A stretch of DNA of 64,000 nt from Aliidongia sp035943795 (GCF_035943795.1 NZ_DASZBY010000116.1:1-64000); one strand, 5' to 3'. Numbered from the stretch's first letter, positions 9,246 to 18,148 are shown. Numbers and translations: made by a program. Notes: generated from the letters alone by a model not told the origin.

Positions 9246-9600
9246 GCGATCCGGCTCCAGCGTCCGACGGCCCGCTCCATCAAACGGGCGGGGCGGCTCG
9301 AGCCGTCCATTTCAATGAAACGACAGCTGCTCCACGATCGAAAGGAGCGAGGGTTCGTCCGGTTCCAGCGTGATCTCCAAAGTCGCCCGCTGTTCCTGCG
9401 GTCGTCCTCGACCCAGTGCAGCCCCACAGGACCGGCAGAGTCAGCAGGGTGCCGATCGCGCCCCGCAGGAGTTGTCGATGCCTCCGCCTGCGGCGGGGAC
9501 GGCCAGAAACCCACGAACTGGCGAAAAGTTTCGAGCGACAGCGAGCCGTCGCGTGCAGGGAAGGCCGCCGGGGATGGCAAAAACATCCCCGGCGAAGCCG
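9246..9600. other. Intergenic region between HAD gene and Mn catalase, no gene seen
   Basis: These 355 bp between convergent genes contain only short overlapping frames with arginine-rich shadow translations and no ribosome-binding site of note. The only structure I see is the hairpin at its right end, near the catalase stop. Confidence 0.5.
9566..9594 (-). terminator. Hairpin downstream of Mn catalase
   Basis: An 11-bp perfect inverted repeat (9566-9576 with 9584-9594, 7-nt loop containing an A/T run) starts 6 nt beyond the catalase stop. It has no T-tail, but its position fits a transcript end. Confidence 0.45.
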
Positions 9601-10503
9601 CTATTTCTTGGTGATCTTGGTCATGGTGCCGCTGCCGGGGCCTGCCCCGAGATCAGCGCCGGTGACCGGATCGGCCTCCGGATGGGACGCCGTTCGGACA
9701 GCAGCTGCGGCGACCAGCTTTTCGGACTGCCGGTCCAGCTTGACGCTGGCAAGACCGTCCCCGCCGTCGACCGCGACCTGCTTTTCCGGATCGTCGACAT
9801 GCTCCCACTGCGGGCCGCTGTTCCACGAGCCCTTGTTCATCTCGCCGTCGCCGCGCGAGAGGTGGTAATATTTGTCGGTGAATTCCGGCACGCCCGGCAG
9901 CTTGCCCGGCGGAAAGTTCGGCTCGATGGCATAGAGCGCCTTCTCGAACGACTTCTGGTGCGCAATCTCGCGCGTCATCAGGAAGCCCAGCGCATCCTTG
10001 ATGCCCGGGTCGGCGGTGATGTTGATCAAACGTTCGTAGATGATCTTGGCCCGTGATTCGGCCGCGATGTTCGAGCGTAGATCGGCCGTGGGTTCGCCGA
10101 TCGTGTCGACGTAGTTGCCGCTCCAGGCCTGGCCGGCCGAATTGATCAGCGCGGCGCCGCCGCCATAGAGCAGCGACGTCGTGTGGCTCTCCCCGCCGGC
10201 GGTGATGTCCGCCAGCAGCTCCATCTCCTCCATCCCTTCGGACATCTTGCCTTTCACGCCCTTGTTAAGCATGCAGATGATGGTGCCGATCACTTCGAGA
10301 TGGCTGAGTTCCTCGGTCGCAATATCCTGCAGCAGATCCTTGCGGCCCGGATCGCTCTCGGCCAGCGCCTGGCTGAAATAGCGCATGGCGGCGGCAAGTT
10401 CGCCCTGCGGGCCGCCGAACTGCTCGAGCATCAGGCTTGCCAGCACGGGGTTCGGTTCCGCGACCCGGACCGTGTACATCAACTTCTTGTTATGCATGAA
10501 CAT
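9601..10503 (-). CDS. Manganese catalase (non-heme)
   Basis: A 300-residue protein of the dimanganese catalase family, which converts hydrogen peroxide to water and oxygen. Carboxylate and histidine ligand motifs are seen in QGELAAAMRYF, ATEELSHLEVIGT, AAESRAKIIYERL and TREIAHQKSFEKAL, in the order expected for the four-helix ferritin-like core. The C-terminal third is the usual extended arm, ending in a Gly/Ala-rich tail. ATG at 10503 is chosen because AAGGA lies 8 nt upstream; a second ATG at 10497 is possible. It sits between a HAD gene and a ROSE-controlled hsp20, consistent with a stress block. Confidence 0.93.
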   Translation of the reverse strand: MFMHNKKLMYTVRVAEPNPVLASLMLEQFGGPQGELAAAMRYFSQALAESDPGRKDLLQDIATEELSHLEVIGTIICMLNKGVKGKMSEGMEEMELLADITAGGESHTTSLLYGGGAALINSAGQAWSGNYVDTIGEPTADLRSNIAAESRAKIIYERLINITADPGIKDALGFLMTREIAHQKSFEKALYAIEPNFPPGKLPGVPEFTDKYYHLSRGDGEMNKGSWNSGPQWEHVDDPEKQVAVDGGDGLASVKLDRQSEKLVAAAAVRTASHPEADPVTGADLGAGPGSGTMTKITKK

Positions 10504-10801
10504 TTTACGTTCCTTCACGCGAGCGAAATGACCAGTCGGCAAGACGGCCGCCTTCGGCGCTGGATGAGCATCCAGCCGTTGAGCGAAGAAATGTCCGTGC
10601 CGATGGAGTGAAGGAACAACCGCTCATATTTGGAACGGTTCCAGCAAGTCGGGGGTCCGAAGCCGTCTCGCCGCGAACTTCGTCGGCCTGCAACCGCAAC
10701 GGGCTCCTGGTGTGCGGCCGCGCTGGGTCCAGTGCTATCGAAAGCCGAGCGGTGACAGGGTGTCGTCCGCCTCGCGGACGACACCCGCCGGAAGGATTGC
10801 G
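10504..10801. other. Intergenic region between Mn catalase and hsp20
   Basis: About 300 bp holding the catalase leader on the right-to-left strand and the hsp20 terminator hairpin. I see no credible coding frame. Both neighbours are read leftward, so any catalase promoter must lie here, but I find no confident -35/-10 pair. Confidence 0.4.
10758..10786 (-). terminator. Terminator hairpin after hsp20
   Basis: A 13-bp perfect stem (10758-10770 with 10774-10786) with a 3-nt loop begins 15 nt after the hsp20 stop. It is very stable and GC-rich, with no U-tract. It probably ends the hsp20 transcript or protects its 3' end. Confidence 0.55.
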
Positions 10802-11257
10802 TTACGCAGCTTCCTGGTCGATCAGCTTCGGCTTCGACGAGCCGCCGTTGATCTGGATGGTCCGGGGCTTCATCGCCTCGGGAACTTCGCGCTTCAGTTC
10901 GATCGCCAGGATGCCGTTTTCCAACGACGCGCCAGTCACCTCGATGTGCTCGGCGAGTTCGAAACGGCGCTCGAAGCCACGGCTGGCGATACCCTGATGC
11001 AGGTACTGGCCACCTTCCCTGGGCTGACGCTTGCCAGCGACGAGCAACTGGTTGGGCCGGGCCGTGATCGTGATGTCATCCAGACCGAAGCCGGCTACCG
11101 CCAACGTGATGCGATAGGCCTGCTCGCCGGTCTTCTCGATATTGTACGGCGGGTAATTGTCGATCGGAGCCGATTGCAGAGAATCCTGCAACAAATTCAA
11201 CACACGATCGAAACCGACGGCCGAGCGATAGAGTGGGGCGAAGTCGAGAACACTCAT
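10802..11257 (-). CDS. Small heat-shock protein, Hsp20/IbpA family
   Basis: A 151-residue holdase chaperone. The N-terminus SVLDFAPLYRSAVGFD matches IbpA-type proteins. The alpha-crystallin domain (about 35-130) has YNIEKTGEQAYRITLAVAGF and the GILAIELKREVPE end strand, with a short C-terminal tail. The ATG at 11257 has GGAGGA 9 nt upstream; a longer start at 11266 would sit on top of that site and is rejected. It binds unfolding proteins for hand-over to DnaK/ClpB. The leader has a ROSE-type fold and an RpoH-like promoter, so expression should be induced by heat both transcriptionally and translationally. Confidence 0.92.
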   Translation of the reverse strand: MSVLDFAPLYRSAVGFDRVLNLLQDSLQSAPIDNYPPYNIEKTGEQAYRITLAVAGFGLDDITITARPNQLLVAGKRQPREGGQYLHQGIASRGFERRFELAEHIEVTGASLENGILAIELKREVPEAMKPRTIQINGGSSKPKLIDQEAA

Positions 11258-11341
11258 GATCCACATCCTCCTGCGAGCAACATGAAACCAGCGGGATACC
11301 GCTGCTGTGAACATCCGTCGGACCCCTTCGGGCATCCGACG
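11258..11341 (-). promoter_or_regulatory. ROSE-type RNA thermometer in the hsp20 leader
   Basis: Read on the minus strand, the leader folds into successive hairpins: 11316-11341 (7-bp stem, loop ending in CCCGAAGGG), 11289-11304 (CAGCGG with CCGCTG) and a final imperfect hairpin in which TTGCT faces the AGGAG of the ribosome-binding site with a G-G mismatch. The U(U/C)GCU element opposite AGGA is the diagnostic ROSE feature known from rhizobial small heat-shock genes. At low temperature it hides the Shine-Dalgarno sequence, and mild heat opens it. The assignment is from motif and position, not from folding calculations. Confidence 0.75.
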
Positions 11342-11346
11342 ACGGC

Positions 11347-11376
11347 AATTTAGGAAGCGACTTTTCAGCCTTCAAG
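11347..11376 (-). promoter_or_regulatory. RpoH (sigma-32)-like promoter of hsp20
   Basis: On the minus strand CTTGAA (11371-11376) is followed after 16 nt by CCTAAATT (11347-11354), resembling the alphaproteobacterial RpoH -35 and -10. It lies directly upstream of the ROSE element, putting the transcript start near 11340, so the whole thermometer would be transcribed. Confidence 0.6.
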
Positions 11377-11738
11377 GGGTGGAATCTGTTGTCGGCAATT
11401 TTTTTGAACGACCTTTGGCTTAGGAGCGCTTCGGGCCCTATCTGCTTATGGGTGTGCTTGCCATAGCGGTCGTCGCCTTGGGTCAGGTACGGGCGCTGCG
11501 CGGTCTTTCCACAGGTCGATATCCTTTGCGCGGAGGCAAGTTGCCCGGTTTCCTCCGGGGGCATCCAACGTAAGTATAATTCATGATTACGCGAATAACT
11601 CAGACGTAGCTCGACCCCGGGGGGTGTGCGCGTTACTATCGAATTTACGCGGGCGGCGGCGGACCATGCGGTGTAGGTCTTCCCCAAGGGTGGCGACCCG
11701 GTCGCCGGCCACGATCTGCAGGTCGTCGGTGTTGCTTC
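11377..11738. other. Intergenic region upstream of hsp20, no gene seen
   Basis: About 360 bp between the hsp20 promoter and the end of the chemoreceptor gene. Composition is somewhat less GC-rich than the genes, and no frame has a recognisable product or ribosome-binding site. Confidence 0.4.
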
Positions 11739-13433
11739 TCAGGCCGTGCGAATCTTGTTGAGGAAGCTGTCGACGTCCCGGCGCAGAGTCTCCGCCTGTT
11801 TGCCGAGATCCTCGGCCGAGACCAGGACCAGGTTGGCGGCGGCGCCGGTCTCGGCCGCCGCTTGGTTGACGCCGATAATGTTGGACGACACCTGACCGGT
11901 GCCCTCGGCCGCCTCTTGTACGTTGCGCGCGATCTCCTGGGTCGCGGCTCCCTGTTCCTCGACGGCGGCGGAGATCGTGGTCGCGATCTCGCTCATCGAG
12001 GCGATCGTCCCGCCGATGCTCTTGATGGCTTGCACTGCCTCGTTTGTGGCGCCCTGCATCGCGCTGATCTGAGCCGAAATCTCCTCGGTCGCCTTCGCCG
12101 TCTGCGCGGCGAGAGACTTTACCTCGGTGGCGACGACCGCGAAGCCCTTGCCCATTTCACCGGCGCGCGCCGCCTCGATCGTCGCATTGAGCGCCAGGAG
12201 ATTCGTCTGGCTGGCGATGTCGCTGATCAGCTTCACCACGTCGCCGATCTTCTGGGCCGCGGCTGACAGACCCTGAACGCTCGCGTTGGTATTGTTTGCT
12301 TCTACGACCGCCGCCCCGGCAATCCTGGTCGACTGAGTGACCTGACGCCCGATCTCGCTGACCGACGAGGAGAGTTCCTCGGTTGCCGACGCGACGGTCT
12401 GCACATTGGCCGTCGCCTGCTCGGCGGCCGCGGCCACGGTGGTCGCCTGCGCGCTTGCCTCTTCCGCGGTCACCGACATGCTTTGCGAGGTGGCCCGCAT
12501 CTCGGTCGCCGCCGAAGCGAGGGCATCGAGCGAGTTGCGCACGCCGACCTCGAACCCCGCGATATGCTGCTCGATGGCGGCCTGACGCCTTTCCTTCTGG
12601 TCCTGCTCCCCCTTCTGCTCAGCCTCGAGGCGGCGCATTTCGGTGAGATTGTCTTTGAACGCCTTGAGGGCCCGTGCCAGCAGGCCGACCTCGTCCTTGC
12701 GATCGCCGCCGACGACATCGACGGCGAGATCGCCTCCGGCGAGCCGATTGAGTGCGCCGGTCACACCCTGAAGGGGCCGAACCACGAGGTAGACGACGAT
12801 GGCGCCGAGCAGTGCCAGCGCCGTGAAGAGGCCGATCGAGGCGACGAGGAGCAGCGAACGGGCGGTGTCGCTCCTGAGAGCGGTCGCGTCGTGCCGGGCC
12901 TGATCCATGTCGCCCATGTTCCGGGCGATCCGCTCGTCGAGAAGGGCCACGGCGGCCAGGCGATCTTTCCGCAACTCGCCGAACGATAGGGTGGTAGAGG
13001 CGCCGCGATCCCCCTTGAGGCTGAGTTGAAGACTTTTTTCGCCGGTTTCGGCGAAGGTCTGAATGGCATGTTTTACGCTCTCGACCGCCTGCCGTCGTTC
13101 GGCGGTATCCGCCAGAGCGGCGAGCTTGTCGGTGCCGGCCGCGGCGACCGCGATCTGCTTGCGGAACTCGTCCGCGAACGCCTTCGCTTCCGCCTCGCGC
13201 GTTTCCAGAATGACGTTCTTTTCGGCCGACGCCGAGGCGTTCAGGGCGGTGGCGATCTGCAAAGCGGTCACCGCGCGGGGCGCGGTCACGTCGATGACAG
13301 ACTGGAGGCTGGTCCCGAGCCTGTCGACACCGCCGATGGCCTGCCAGGCAATCACGACGGCGACGGCGACGAAGATCGCCACGGGAATTATCAGCTTCTG
13401 GATGAGCTTGAGATTGGCGAAGAAATGAAGCAC
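11739..13433 (-). CDS. Methyl-accepting chemotaxis protein
   Basis: A 564-residue transmembrane chemoreceptor. TM1 (about 10-30) follows a short cytoplasmic start. A periplasmic helical sensor region of about 155 residues follows, then TM2 (SLLLVASIGLFTALALL), a HAMP domain containing LNRLAGGDLAVDV, and a long signalling hairpin whose tip has the conserved DIASQTNLLALNATIEAARA and GKGFAVVATEVKSLA. The GTG at 13433 is chosen because AAAGGAA lies about 9 nt upstream and it gives the usual short pre-TM1 tail; upstream frame is rich in odd residues. The C-terminus has no NWETF-type CheR tether. It would couple a periplasmic ligand to CheA/CheW. The ligand is unknown and no che genes are in the window. 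Confidence 0.9.
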   Translation of the reverse strand: MLHFFANLKLIQKLIIPVAIFVAVAVVIAWQAIGGVDRLGTSLQSVIDVTAPRAVTALQIATALNASASAEKNVILETREAEAKAFADEFRKQIAVAAAGTDKLAALADTAERRQAVESVKHAIQTFAETGEKSLQLSLKGDRGASTTLSFGELRKDRLAAVALLDERIARNMGDMDQARHDATALRSDTARSLLLVASIGLFTALALLGAIVVYLVVRPLQGVTGALNRLAGGDLAVDVVGGDRKDEVGLLARALKAFKDNLTEMRRLEAEQKGEQDQKERRQAAIEQHIAGFEVGVRNSLDALASAATEMRATSQSMSVTAEEASAQATTVAAAAEQATANVQTVASATEELSSSVSEIGRQVTQSTRIAGAAVVEANNTNASVQGLSAAAQKIGDVVKLISDIASQTNLLALNATIEAARAGEMGKGFAVVATEVKSLAAQTAKATEEISAQISAMQGATNEAVQAIKSIGGTIASMSEIATTISAAVEEQGAATQEIARNVQEAAEGTGQVSSNIIGVNQAAAETGAAANLVLVSAEDLGKQAETLRRDVDSFLNKIRTA

Positions 13434-13944
13434 TTGGCCGGTTCCTTTCGCATGAGGCAACCATAGCGCCGGGCAATTTCTCAGTCGTCCATTGCATCGC
13501 GGGAGTCCGCTTGCCCGGATGCAGCGCAATTCAACGCCGGACCATGGATCGAAGGCCCGTCACACCACGATGGACGCATGATCACATGGAGAAACAGCAT
13601 CTCACGTCACCAGTGGCTTTTCAACGAACCGAGATCCGCAAGTTGCAATGCTGAATAAAAGTTATTCGAAGAATTGCGATGGAATACTGGACGCGCGTCG
13701 CCGCCGGAAAGGGGCGGATGTTCGCCGGCCAGCCACGCCGGCGCGTTCGCGCCCCTGCGATGAGATGGCCCGTTGCTTCTGGTCCCTCGAGCCCACGGAC
13801 CTGGGATGCGGCCTCGAAGCGGTCCTCGCCGGCATCCCAAACCCATGAATCAGGCCCAGGCGATCGCTTGACCGCATCGGGCGCGGCGGCGCCAGCCGTC
13901 GCTTTGTCGAAGTCATTTGACATTCGGTCGTTCCAAGGTGTATT
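13434..13944. other. Intergenic region between chemoreceptor and iclR, no gene seen
   Basis: Roughly 500 bp between divergent genes. Several overlapping frames of 60-120 codons exist but none has a ribosome-binding site with a plausible protein. The part at 13640-13690 is locally AT-rich. The right end holds the iclR promoter and operator. Confidence 0.4.
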
Positions 13945-13967
13945 TATAATCCGAACAAATGTTCGGA
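13945..13967 (+). promoter_or_regulatory. Promoter -10 with overlapping palindromic operator for the IclR-type regulator
   Basis: TATAAT at 13945-13950 runs directly into an 18-bp perfect palindrome, TCCGAACAAATGTTCGGA (13950-13967). A palindrome at the expected transcription start, 46 nt before the regulator's ATG, is the layout of an autorepressed IclR-family gene. No good -35 was found. Confidence 0.55.
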
Positions 13968-14012
13968 ATCCGATCAAATGATGTCGGACCGTGCATCTCG
14001 GGAGGAGCCGCC

Positions 14013-14825
14013 ATGGCGGACGTGGAGAACGCGAAAAACCTCGTGCAGTCGGCCGCGAAGATCTTTGCCGTGTTGCGCGCGTTCGAGCCCACGATGCCGG
14101 AGCTGACGATCACCGACGTCGCCGGTCGCGGCGGGCTGGATCGCGGCACGGCCTTTCGGCTCATCCACACCCTGGTGTCGCTCGGCTATATCTGCCCCGT
14201 CCCAGGAACCAAGCGTTTCCGGCTTGGGCTCAAATGCCTCGAGCTCGGCTTTCTCGCGCTGTCCTGTCAGGACCTGAAGGGGCATGCGGCGCCCCTGCTG
14301 CGCGAACGCGTACCGTCCGTCGCGGACGCGGGATCGCTGGGCGTGCTCGACGGCGCGGACGTCGTCTATCTCGAACGGGTGGACGACGGTGCCGGACGCC
14401 ATGACGTGGACCGCCGACCGGGCCGCCGTATTCGAGCCTACGGTGCCGCGCTCGGTCATGCTCAACTCGCCTTCCTGCCCGAAGCGCGGCAAATCGAGAT
14501 TCTCGAGAGTGCCGAACGGGTGAAACTGTCCGAACGGACGCTCACCAAGCTCGACGACCTGCTGGACCGGCTGCGCCAGGTGCGCAGCCGGGGCTACGCC
14601 ATTTCCGATGGGGAGAACGCCTATGGCTTGCGCACGATCGCGGCGCCGGTGCTCGACGCGTCCGGTCTGCCGATCGCGGGCGTGAGCTTCACGATCGACG
14701 CGAGCCGCATGGATCTCGACGCGTTCGTCGCCCTGGCGAAACCGGAAATCCTGTTCGTGGCCCAGCAATTGACCGATGCCGTCCGGTACTCCGCCGGCGC
14801 GATCGGCGTTGCCGCGAGGCGCTAG
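14013..14825 (+). CDS. IclR-family transcriptional regulator of the acid-sugar operon
   Basis: A 270-residue protein with an N-terminal winged helix (LVQSAAKIFAVLRAFE, then LDRGTAFRLIHTLVSLGY as recognition region) and a C-terminal IclR effector domain ending in the ARxxGYAISDGEN and APVLDASGLPIAGVSFT blocks. ATG 14013 has GGAGGAG just upstream; an ATG at 13959 lies inside the operator palindrome and is rejected. It is read in the same direction as, and ends 7 nt before, the DUF1537 kinase gene, so it is the first gene of the operon and probably its local repressor with a sugar-acid inducer. Confidence 0.87.
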   Translation: MADVENAKNLVQSAAKIFAVLRAFEPTMPELTITDVAGRGGLDRGTAFRLIHTLVSLGYICPVPGTKRFRLGLKCLELGFLALSCQDLKGHAAPLLRERVPSVADAGSLGVLDGADVVYLERVDDGAGRHDVDRRPGRRIRAYGAALGHAQLAFLPEARQIEILESAERVKLSERTLTKLDDLLDRLRQVRSRGYAISDGENAYGLRTIAAPVLDASGLPIAGVSFTIDASRMDLDAFVALAKPEILFVAQQLTDAVRYSAGAIGVAARR

Positions 14826-14832
14826 GCCCGGC

Positions 14833-15969
14833 ATGAGTGCGACGATCCGCCTGCTCGCCGACGACCTGACCGGGGCGCTCGACACCGCGGCCGAACTCGT
14901 CGGCCTGGCCGGACATCGCCCCTTGCTTGCTTTCTGGCACGATGCGCTGCCTGCGGCGCTGCCGGCCAATGCAGCACTCGACAGCGGCACGCGGGAACTC
15001 GACGCCAAGGCCGCCGTATCCGTGGTGGCCGAGATGTCGGCCGCCCTGTCCGATGCCACGCTCGCCTACAAGAAAATCGACAGCCTGCTGCGTGGCCCCA
15101 CTCTCGCGGAAGCGGCAGCCTGCTTCCGCGCTGGCGGGTGGGACCGGGCGGTGCTGGCGCCGGCCTTCCCGTACCAGGGCCGGATGACCCGGGGCGGTTG
15201 GCAGCATGCACGGGACGCCTTCGGCAACTGGTCGCCGATCCGCGGCGGCGACATCGTGGCGCGCCTCGAGGCAGAAGGCCTTCCGGTTCACCGGGGGCGC
15301 ATCGGCCAGCCGCTTCGACCCGGCATTTCGGTGTTCGATGCGGAGACCGATGCCGACCTGCGGCATGTGGCGGCACTCGGCCGTGCGGTGCCCGGTTCCA
15401 TCTTGTGGATCGGGACCGGCGGCCTCGCCCAGGCACTCGCCCATGCCAAACCGGGTGAAGCCAGCGGGCTGCTGCCGCAACCGCTTCTCGGCCTGTTCGG
15501 CTCCGACCAGGCGGTGACCGCAGGGCAACTGGTCGCTTGCGGTGCGGACTGGGTTCGATTGCCCGACGGCGCGGCCGCTCAGGCAGCGGCGCTGACGTCG
15601 ATGCTGCAGACCAAGGGCCGGGTGCTGGCCAGCCTCGATCTGCCCACGGGTCTTGCTCGTGCCGAGGCGGCAACGCGCATCGCGGGCGAGTTCGGCCGGC
15701 TGGTCCGGGAGATGCCGCCGCCGGGCACGTTGTTCGTCGCCGGCGGCGAGACGCTGCGTGGGCTGTGCCTCGCGCTCGATGCCCACGGCCTCGAACTGCA
15801 AGGGCGCCTCGTGCCCGGCTTGCCCCGCTCCATTCTGCGCGGCGGCCCGTGGGACGGCGTCACCGTCATTTCCAAATCGGGCGCCTTCGGCTCCCCCACC
15901 CTGCTTCGCGATCTGGTGCTGGGAGTCCTGCCCAGCAGGGCCGGCACCGAAACGGAAAGGACTTCCTGA
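14833..15969 (+). CDS. Four-carbon acid sugar kinase family protein (DUF1537, OtnK/DtnK-like)
   Basis: A 378-residue kinase. The N-terminal domain starts with IRLLADDLTGALDTAA, the acidic substrate-binding motif of the family, followed by YKKIDSLLRGPT. The C-terminal nucleotide-binding domain has FVAGGETLRGL and SKSGAFGSP. Characterised relatives phosphorylate D-threonate, D- or L-erythronate or related acid sugars with ATP, and their partner PdxA2 (the next gene) oxidises the 4-phosphate. The start is ATG 14833. Its stop overlaps the pdxA2 start in TGATG, so the two are coupled. Family length is usually about 420, so this one is somewhat short. The exact C4 substrate is not known. Confidence 0.85.
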   Translation: MSATIRLLADDLTGALDTAAELVGLAGHRPLLAFWHDALPAALPANAALDSGTRELDAKAAVSVVAEMSAALSDATLAYKKIDSLLRGPTLAEAAACFRAGGWDRAVLAPAFPYQGRMTRGGWQHARDAFGNWSPIRGGDIVARLEAEGLPVHRGRIGQPLRPGISVFDAETDADLRHVAALGRAVPGSILWIGTGGLAQALAHAKPGEASGLLPQPLLGLFGSDQAVTAGQLVACGADWVRLPDGAAAQAAALTSMLQTKGRVLASLDLPTGLARAEAATRIAGEFGRLVREMPPPGTLFVAGGETLRGLCLALDAHGLELQGRLVPGLPRSILRGGPWDGVTVISKSGAFGSPTLLRDLVLGVLPSRAGTETERTS

Positions 15970-17012
15970 TGCCTGTGCCTCGCCCTCTCGCCATCACCAT
16001 GGGGGATCCCGCTGGAATCGGCCCCGAGATCATCGTCCGGGCGGCCGCCCGGCTGCGTCCGCAGATCGAGGCGGGCGAATTGCGGTTGCTCGTGATCGGC
16101 AACAACAAGGCCTTGGAACAAGCGAGATCGCAGTTCACGCCCGAACTGCAGATCCCCGAGGTCGGGGAGACGGATGCGGTCTGGCCGGCGCTCGCTTCCC
16201 TGCAGGCCGGGCCAGAGGGCGAGCCGATCCTGCCCGGCCAATTGTCCGCCGATGGCGGCCGCTTCGCCTTCCTCGCCGTGGAGCGCGGCGTCCGCCTGGC
16301 GCAGTCCGGCCGGGTCGGCGCCATCGTCACGGCGCCACTCAACAAGGAAGCGCTCAACAAGGCCGGCTACCACTACCCCGGCCACACCGAGATGTTGGCG
16401 GAACTCACCGGCGTGAAGGGTTCCTGCATGATGCTCGCGCACGGCAACATGCGGGTGAGCCATCTCACGACGCATATCGCGCTCGAGGACGTGCCGAAGC
16501 GCGTGACGCCGGAGCGGCTGCGCCGGGTGATCGAACTGACCCACGAGGCACTCCTCCGGCTGGGCATCGGGCGAGCGCGCATCGCGTTGGCGGCGCTCAA
16601 CCCGCATGCCGGCGAGGGCGGATTGTTCGGCCGGCACGACATCGACGTCGCAACGCCGATCATCGCCGAGGCCGTCGCCCGCGGGCTGGACGTCGTCGGC
16701 CCCGTGCCCGGCGATACGGTGTTCGTGAAGCTGCGCGCCGGCCAGTATGACGCGGTCATCGCGAACTATCACGACCAGGGACATATTCCCGTCAAGCTGC
16801 TCGGTTTCGAGGTCGATCCGGTCACCGGCAAATGGAACGACCTCTCCGGCGTGAACATCACCCTCGGCCTGCCGATCATCCGGACCTCGGTCGACCATGG
16901 CACCGCGTTCGACATCGCCGGCAAGGGCATCGCCAACGAGCAAAGCCTGGTCGAGGCGATAGAATATGCCTCGCGCCTTGCCGGCGCCGGTACCACGGAG
17001 ACGGCAGCGTGA
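15969..17012 (+). CDS. pdxA2: PdxA2-type 4-phospho-sugar-acid dehydrogenase (4-hydroxythreonine-4-phosphate dehydrogenase family)
   Basis: A 347-residue NAD-dependent dehydrogenase. It begins AITMGDPAGIGPEI, the PdxA signature, and carries the metal and substrate residues TAPLNKEAL, the zinc-ligand histidines in YPGHTEML, ALNPHAGEGG and NYHDQGHIPVKLL, and the SVDHGTAFDIAGKG end motif. Next to a DUF1537 kinase it is expected to oxidise 4-phospho-threonate or -erythronate, with decarboxylation to dihydroxyacetone phosphate, and not to serve pyridoxal phosphate synthesis. It overlaps the kinase gene by 1 nt and the following dehydrogenase by 4 nt. Confidence 0.88.
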   Translation: MPVPRPLAITMGDPAGIGPEIIVRAAARLRPQIEAGELRLLVIGNNKALEQARSQFTPELQIPEVGETDAVWPALASLQAGPEGEPILPGQLSADGGRFAFLAVERGVRLAQSGRVGAIVTAPLNKEALNKAGYHYPGHTEMLAELTGVKGSCMMLAHGNMRVSHLTTHIALEDVPKRVTPERLRRVIELTHEALLRLGIGRARIALAALNPHAGEGGLFGRHDIDVATPIIAEAVARGLDVVGPVPGDTVFVKLRAGQYDAVIANYHDQGHIPVKLLGFEVDPVTGKWNDLSGVNITLGLPIIRTSVDHGTAFDIAGKGIANEQSLVEAIEYASRLAGAGTTETAA

Positions 17013-18136
17013 GCGCGCTCCTGACCCCGATCGGGATCGAGCGCCCGACTGCGATCAAGTTCGGCCCCGGCCTCGTGGCCGAGGTCGGCGCCTTCGTCCG
17101 GGTCCAAGGCTACATGCGGCCGCTCGTCGTCGCCGATCCGTTCAATGCAGGCCGCGTCGACCTGTTGGCATTGCCCGGCGATCCGGCCGTGTTCGGCAGC
17201 GTGCGCGCCGAGCCGGACATCGCCAACCTGGAGGCGCTGCTGGCCATGGCCGAGCGCGTTCGTCCCGACGTCGTGATCGGCTTCGGCGGCGGCAGTGCCA
17301 TGGATCTCGCCAAGCTGGCGGCGGTCCTGCCCGGCAGCGGCCAGTCGATCCGCGATGTCGTGGGACCGGAGAAAGTAAACGGCCGGCGGGTCGCCCTGAT
17401 CCAGGTGCCGACCACCTCGGGCACCGGCAGCGAAGCGGGCGCCCGCGCGCTCGTCACCGACCCGGCGACGCAGAACAAGCTCGCGGTCCAGAGCCGCCAC
17501 ATGCTGGCCGACCTGGCCGTGGTCGATCCGCTGCTCACGCTCACCGTACCGGCCGCCGTCACCGCGGCCACCGGCGTCGATGCGCTGGCGCATTGTGTCG
17601 AAGCCTATACGAGCCGCAAGGCGCATCCGCTGATCGACATCTACGCCATCGAGGGCATTCGCCTGGTCGGCCGCTTCCTCGGCCGGGCCGTCCGCGACGG
17701 CGGCGATCGCGAGGCCCGCGCCGGCCTGTCCCTCGCCTCGCTCTATGGTGGCTTCTGCCTGGGGCCGGTCAATACGACGGCGGGGCACGCCGTCGCCTAT
17801 CCGCTCGGCACCCGCCATCACATCCCGCACGGTCTCGCCTGCGCGCTTATCTTTCCGCACGTGCTGGCCTTCAATGCGCCCGCCGTGGTCGACAAGACGG
17901 CCCACGTCCTGGACGCGCTCGGCCTGTCGGTCGAGGGCGAGGCCGCCATAGGTGCCGCCGCCCGCACATGGTGCGAGGCGCTCGGTATCGACATGCGGCT
18001 ATCTCAGCATGGGGTGGCGGCGGACGATCTCGAAATCATGGCGGGCGAGGCCCATGCCATTCGCCGCCTGCTCGACAACAACCCGCGAGACATCAGCCCG
18101 GCCGAGATTCTGGCCATCTACCACGCGGCGCTTTGA
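17009..18136 (+). CDS. Iron-containing (group III) alcohol dehydrogenase
   Basis: A 375-residue protein starting at GTG 17009, which overlaps the pdxA2 stop (GTGA). Family motifs are GFGGGSAMDLAK for NAD(P) binding, PTTSGTGSEAGARA, and metal ligands in DALAHCVEAYTS and HAVAYPLGTRHHIPHG. It matches the usual length of this family. Members reduce or oxidise short aldehydes, hydroxy acids or polyols. In this operon it could handle the aldehyde released by the DapA-type aldolase encoded next, or oxidise a sugar-acid precursor. The reaction is inferred from context only. Confidence 0.88.
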   Translation: MSALLTPIGIERPTAIKFGPGLVAEVGAFVRVQGYMRPLVVADPFNAGRVDLLALPGDPAVFGSVRAEPDIANLEALLAMAERVRPDVVIGFGGGSAMDLAKLAAVLPGSGQSIRDVVGPEKVNGRRVALIQVPTTSGTGSEAGARALVTDPATQNKLAVQSRHMLADLAVVDPLLTLTVPAAVTAATGVDALAHCVEAYTSRKAHPLIDIYAIEGIRLVGRFLGRAVRDGGDREARAGLSLASLYGGFCLGPVNTTAGHAVAYPLGTRHHIPHGLACALIFPHVLAFNAPAVVDKTAHVLDALGLSVEGEAAIGAAARTWCEALGIDMRLSQHGVAADDLEIMAGEAHAIRRLLDNNPRDISPAEILAIYHAAL

Positions 18137-18148
18137 GGAAACGTACCC

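Noticed and set aside
13607..13981. Several overlapping frames of 60-120 codons upstream of iclR
   Set aside because: They conflict with each other, lack ribosome-binding sites and run through the promoter and operator.
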